Shown: piece by piece, positions 14,670-16,666 of the stretch
Layout of the letters: each line of letters starts with the position of its first letter
Position numbering within the stretch: the first letter of the stretch is position 1
The notes under the pieces: generated by a model
Told to the model about the DNA's origin: nothing
The model's input: the letters and a program-made list of their open reading frames with translations, nothing else
The model's database searches: none
Source: a bacterium
GTDB lineage: Bacteria; Bacillota; Clostridia; Oscillospirales; Acutalibacteraceae
Length of the DNA stretch: 16,666 nt
Reading direction: 5' to 3'
Assembly (NCBI GenBank): GCA_004560045.1
Contig: SFWF01000031.1
Coordinates: 1-16,666 of the forward strand
Made by a program: the position numbers and the translations under genes

Positions 14670-15187
14670 TGACCCGTCTTGAAAGGCTGCGGGACCTTTT
14701 GGTGCTTGTAATGCTGGCCCCCCTGCTTACGGCCCTTAAAATGGTCCTCGCTTCCCTTTATAATATCGAGCTCGTATCCCTTATGATAATGGTCATAACC
14801 TATAAATTCGGGATAAAGGCCCTGATTCCGGTCTATATCTTCTCGGTAACCGAGGTTCTTATTTACGGAATAAATATCTGGAACGTTATGTACCTCTATG
14901 TCTGGGCGGTTTTGGTGCTTGTCTGCCTGCCCTTCAGAAGGATACGAAGGGGTTGGTTTTTTGCCCTTATTTCGGGAATTTACGGCCTTTCCTTCGGAGC
15001 CCTTTGCTCGATAGCCTACTATTTTATACCCTCTCTCGGACCGTCCTTCGCTTTTTCCTGGTTTATTGCGGGCTTCTTCCCCGCCGATATTCTTCACGCT
15101 TCGGGAAATTTCATTTCTGCCCTGCTCCTTTATATACCCCTGACAAAGGCGCTTGACAGAGTTATTCCAAGCAAAGCAAAGACATAA
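14669..15187 (+). CDS. ECF transporter S component, likely corrinoid-specific, 172 residues
   Basis: A small, very hydrophobic protein with about six membrane segments (roughly 9-30, 34-47, 50-68, 72-89, 96-118, 128-160). It contains the recognisable stretches NIELVSLMIMVITYKFGIKA, LIYGINIWNVMYLYVWAVLV and FPADILHASGNF that I associate with ECF S components. S components bind the vitamin and dock on a shared energizing module (EcfT with EcfA and EcfA'); no such genes are here, so a group II transporter using a distant module is implied. The ATG overlaps the lipoprotein stop (TAATG), showing coupled translation. The B12 riboswitch upstream points to cobalamin or a precursor as substrate. The protein ends with a basic tail (RVIPSKAKT). 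Confidence 0.85.
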   Translation: MTRLERLRDLLVLVMLAPLLTALKMVLASLYNIELVSLMIMVITYKFGIKALIPVYIFSVTEVLIYGINIWNVMYLYVWAVLVLVCLPFRRIRRGWFFALISGIYGLSFGALCSIAYYFIPSLGPSFAFSWFIAGFFPADILHASGNFISALLLYIPLTKALDRVIPSKAKT

Positions 15188-15205
15188 ACCGACCGCTTAC
15201 CACTG

Positions 15206-15237
15206 AAAAAGACCCCTCGCGGAGGGGTCTTTTTTTG
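15206..15237. terminator. Bidirectional terminator between the B12 operon and the GH16 gene
   Basis: An 8-bp GC-rich stem (GACCCCTC with GAGGGGTC, 3-base loop) is flanked by five A residues on the left and eight T residues on the right. It terminates the plus-strand operon and, on the other strand, the GH16 gene whose stop codon is directly adjacent. Confidence 0.9.
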
Positions 15238-16122
15238 TTATTTTTTCTCTTCGGCTTCAGCGGCCTTCTTTGCGGCGATTGCTTCGTCGATCTCGGGCTT
15301 AAGCTTTAATTCTTCCTTCTCGGGGTTCTGATAGAGGCGGATCCAGTCGATATAGTAATCGATGGGCATTTCGTCCTCGTCGGTAAGAGCCCAGCCGTTG
15401 GGCTGCCAGGTGCTTGCCGGGGAGAATATCTCGTTATTCATAATAACGAAGTGGAAATCGTGGAAGCCGGAGGTTCCGTCGATAATGTCGTGCTTGAAGT
15501 TTCCGTTTACGGGATCGATGGGAACGGTTCCGTAAAGATGATCGTCTACGTAGAACTTGAGCTCCTGAGGATCCCACTCGAGGGCGTAGATATGATACTC
15601 GTCGTTGAGGTTTTCGAACTCCTCGAAGGTATAGCTGCCGCCGTCTACCGAGCAGTGGGTCTTATAGCCCCACTTATGAAGGGCGGAAGCAAAGGACTTC
15701 TCGTTGGAGAATACCTCGAAAATATCGATCTCGCTCATCCAGGGGGTAGTCTGGAATACGGTGGAGGACTGCTCCCAGAAGGAGGGCCATGCGCCGTGAC
15801 GGTAGGGGATCTTGGCTCTCATTTCAAGATAGCCGTACTTATAGTTCATGGTTCCCCAGGTGGTGAGGCCTTCGGGAAGAGAATAGTTGATATCCTCCTT
15901 GTCGCTTCTCCATACCTGCATATGTACGTTTTCTTTTTCGATACGGATATGCTTTTCGGTGTTGTCGTAGTCGCGATCCTTGGTGCTCATGGTGCGGCGG
16001 AAGCACCACTTCTCGGGGTCGAGAGTAGGCTTATCGAACTCGTCGTGCCATACGAGAACACGGCCCTTTTTGTAATAGTCGAAGCCGTATTTCTCTGCTT
16101 CTTTGAACATTTCGTTTGACAT
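15238..16122 (-). CDS. Family 16 glycoside hydrolase without signal peptide, 294 residues
   Basis: The GH16 catalytic signature EIDIFE stands at residues 131-136 (nucleophile Glu131, Asp133, acid/base Glu136; the ExDxxE form of laminarinase and lichenase-like members). Supporting GH16 elements are VWHDEFD near the start (24-30), GYLEMRAKIPYRHGAWPSFW (97-116), YHIYALEWDP (176-185) and DYYIDWIRLYQ near 255-265. The family cleaves beta-1,3 or mixed beta-1,3/1,4 glucans or galactans; the substrate is not fixed by what is visible. No signal peptide or membrane segment precedes the domain, so it appears cytoplasmic, which is unusual. The C-terminal 25 residues are an Ala/Glu/Lys helix (EIDEAIAAKKAAEAEEKK). 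The ribosome site (AGGA) is moderate. Confidence 0.9.
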   Translation of the reverse strand: MSNEMFKEAEKYGFDYYKKGRVLVWHDEFDKPTLDPEKWCFRRTMSTKDRDYDNTEKHIRIEKENVHMQVWRSDKEDINYSLPEGLTTWGTMNYKYGYLEMRAKIPYRHGAWPSFWEQSSTVFQTTPWMSEIDIFEVFSNEKSFASALHKWGYKTHCSVDGGSYTFEEFENLNDEYHIYALEWDPQELKFYVDDHLYGTVPIDPVNGNFKHDIIDGTSGFHDFHFVIMNNEIFSPASTWQPNGWALTDEDEMPIDYYIDWIRLYQNPEKEELKLKPEIDEAIAAKKAAEAEEKK

Positions 16123-16538
16123 AGCTTTTCCTGCCTTTCGGTAGACAAAAAATCAGATTTTTTGCTTTACTAAGAAGGCTTTGTTGCCTTCCAAGGTCAT
16201 TATAACAAAGGAGGCCCCGTTTTTCAATAATAAATTCGACTGATTTTTATATAATTTCTTCGAATAGTGTACTTTCCTCGTAACTGAGGTCAATAGACGG
16301 CGGGTAGAAATAATTATAATTAAGGTGTATAATAAGAAAACAATGTATCGACAAAACTGAAGTTGCAGATTGATCGCTTTCTGTTTTTTATTTCGAGTAA
16401 GCTTTAAAAATTTCACAAATCGACATTTATAATTAATCGTGTTGTTCCGATAATTAACAAGACCTCTTATAATTAAGTCATCAGTTGAAACAGATGCGCA
16501 CTGTTTCATCGATATTAAGTTACGGAGGTTTAATTTAT
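16123..16538. other. AT-rich intergenic region between GH16 and the next gene
   Basis: No coding region was supported; the open frame across it (16153-16602, minus) has no protein-like composition. It contains the GH16 promoter, an inverted repeat GAAGGC/GCCTTC (16174-16191) in the GH16 leader, four TATAAT hexamers on the plus strand (16315, 16328, 16428, 16468), and an 8-bp hairpin TGAAACAG/CTGTTTCA (16486-16508) in the leader of the 16539 gene. None of the plus-strand hexamers has a consensus -35 box at 17 bases. The one at 16468 is closest to that gene. Confidence 0.6.
16199..16227 (-). promoter_or_regulatory. Candidate sigma-A promoter of the GH16 gene
   Basis: On the minus strand TTGAAA (16222-16227), 17 bases, then a perfect TATAAT (16199-16204). 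The leader is about 70 bases and contains a 6-bp hairpin (GAAGGC/GCCTTC). Confidence 0.7.
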
Positions 16539-16666
16539 ATGAACACAGACAAAATTTACGCAGAACAGATTGCAAATGAGTATGCACCAAAGGACACTTC
16601 AAAGGTAGTTAAGTTAAAGAAGTTGGATTCCAAAGCGAAAATGCCTGCAACAATCTTTACATATTC
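16539..16666 (+). CDS. N-terminus of a small membrane protein, often labelled dihydropteridine reductase, cut by the window
   Basis: The ATG follows a GGAGG ribosome site by 10 bases. The visible 42 residues begin MNTDKIYAEQIANEYAPKDT and continue SKVVKLKKLDSKAKMPATIF, then TY. This opening is familiar from a small (about 120-130 residue) Clostridia membrane protein that is commonly, and probably wrongly, annotated as dihydropteridine reductase; a hydrophobic helix would begin right where the window ends. A hairpin in its leader may affect translation. Identification is from memory of the N-terminal pattern only. Confidence 0.65.
   Translation, partial: MNTDKIYAEQIANEYAPKDTSKVVKLKKLDSKAKMPATIFTY

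Noticed and set aside
16153..16602. 149-codon minus-strand frame in the AT-rich gap
   Set aside because: It overlaps the start of the plus-strand gene and the GH16 promoter, and its Lys/Asn/Ile-rich text reflects AT content.
1..16666. CRISPR array, tRNA or rRNA genes
   Set aside because: No regularly spaced direct repeats and no cloverleaf or rRNA-like sequence were found by eye.

Overview
The window looks like chromosomal DNA of a gut-type Clostridia (Firmicutes; probably an Oscillospiraceae/Ruminococcaceae or Lachnospiraceae relative) carrying one end of an integrative conjugative element (ICE). The reasons are strong AGGAGG-type ribosome sites, low-GC Gram-positive promoters, a sorting-signal surface protein, a 875-residue clostridial-type pyruvate phosphate dikinase, an ECF transporter S component and a Tn1549/CTn-like set of accessory genes. 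The lineage call is inference; no rRNA is present.

Positions 1 to about 11085 are the ICE. All its genes read leftwards (minus strand). In transcription order they are: a 5'-truncated ORF remnant against the end of ppdK, a terminator, a promoter, a 55-residue accessory protein, a terminator, parA, parB (TTG start inside parA), a CAP-domain lipoprotein, a terminator, a large surface protein with a secreted NlpC/P60-like domain followed by SpaA/CnaB repeats and an SPQTG sorting signal, a 30-residue membrane peptide, a hairpin, five tightly coupled accessory ORFs, and the first part of the giant helicase/methylase gene typical of these elements. Two genes carry in-frame stop codons: TAA splits the surface protein into 663 and 790 residues, and TGA interrupts the helicase gene after codon 65. 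The helicase frame also loses family resemblance near position 107. With the truncated ORF at the ppdK border, this suggests a decaying or rearranged element.

Positions 11086-13713 are ppdK (minus strand), apparently complete, with the ICE border directly behind its stop codon. Divergent from it is a perfect-consensus promoter (13921-13949) feeding a cobalamin riboswitch. The riboswitch has an intrinsic terminator and a second, ribosome-site-sequestering fold. It controls a two-gene operon: a lipoprotein with a DUF4430 (transcobalamin-C-terminal-like) domain and an ECF transporter S component. This is the most interesting unit in the window, a candidate two-protein corrinoid capture and uptake system.

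A shared bidirectional terminator separates that operon from a convergent family 16 glycoside hydrolase gene that lacks a signal peptide. After an AT-rich, gene-free stretch, a small-protein gene starts on the plus strand and runs off the window.
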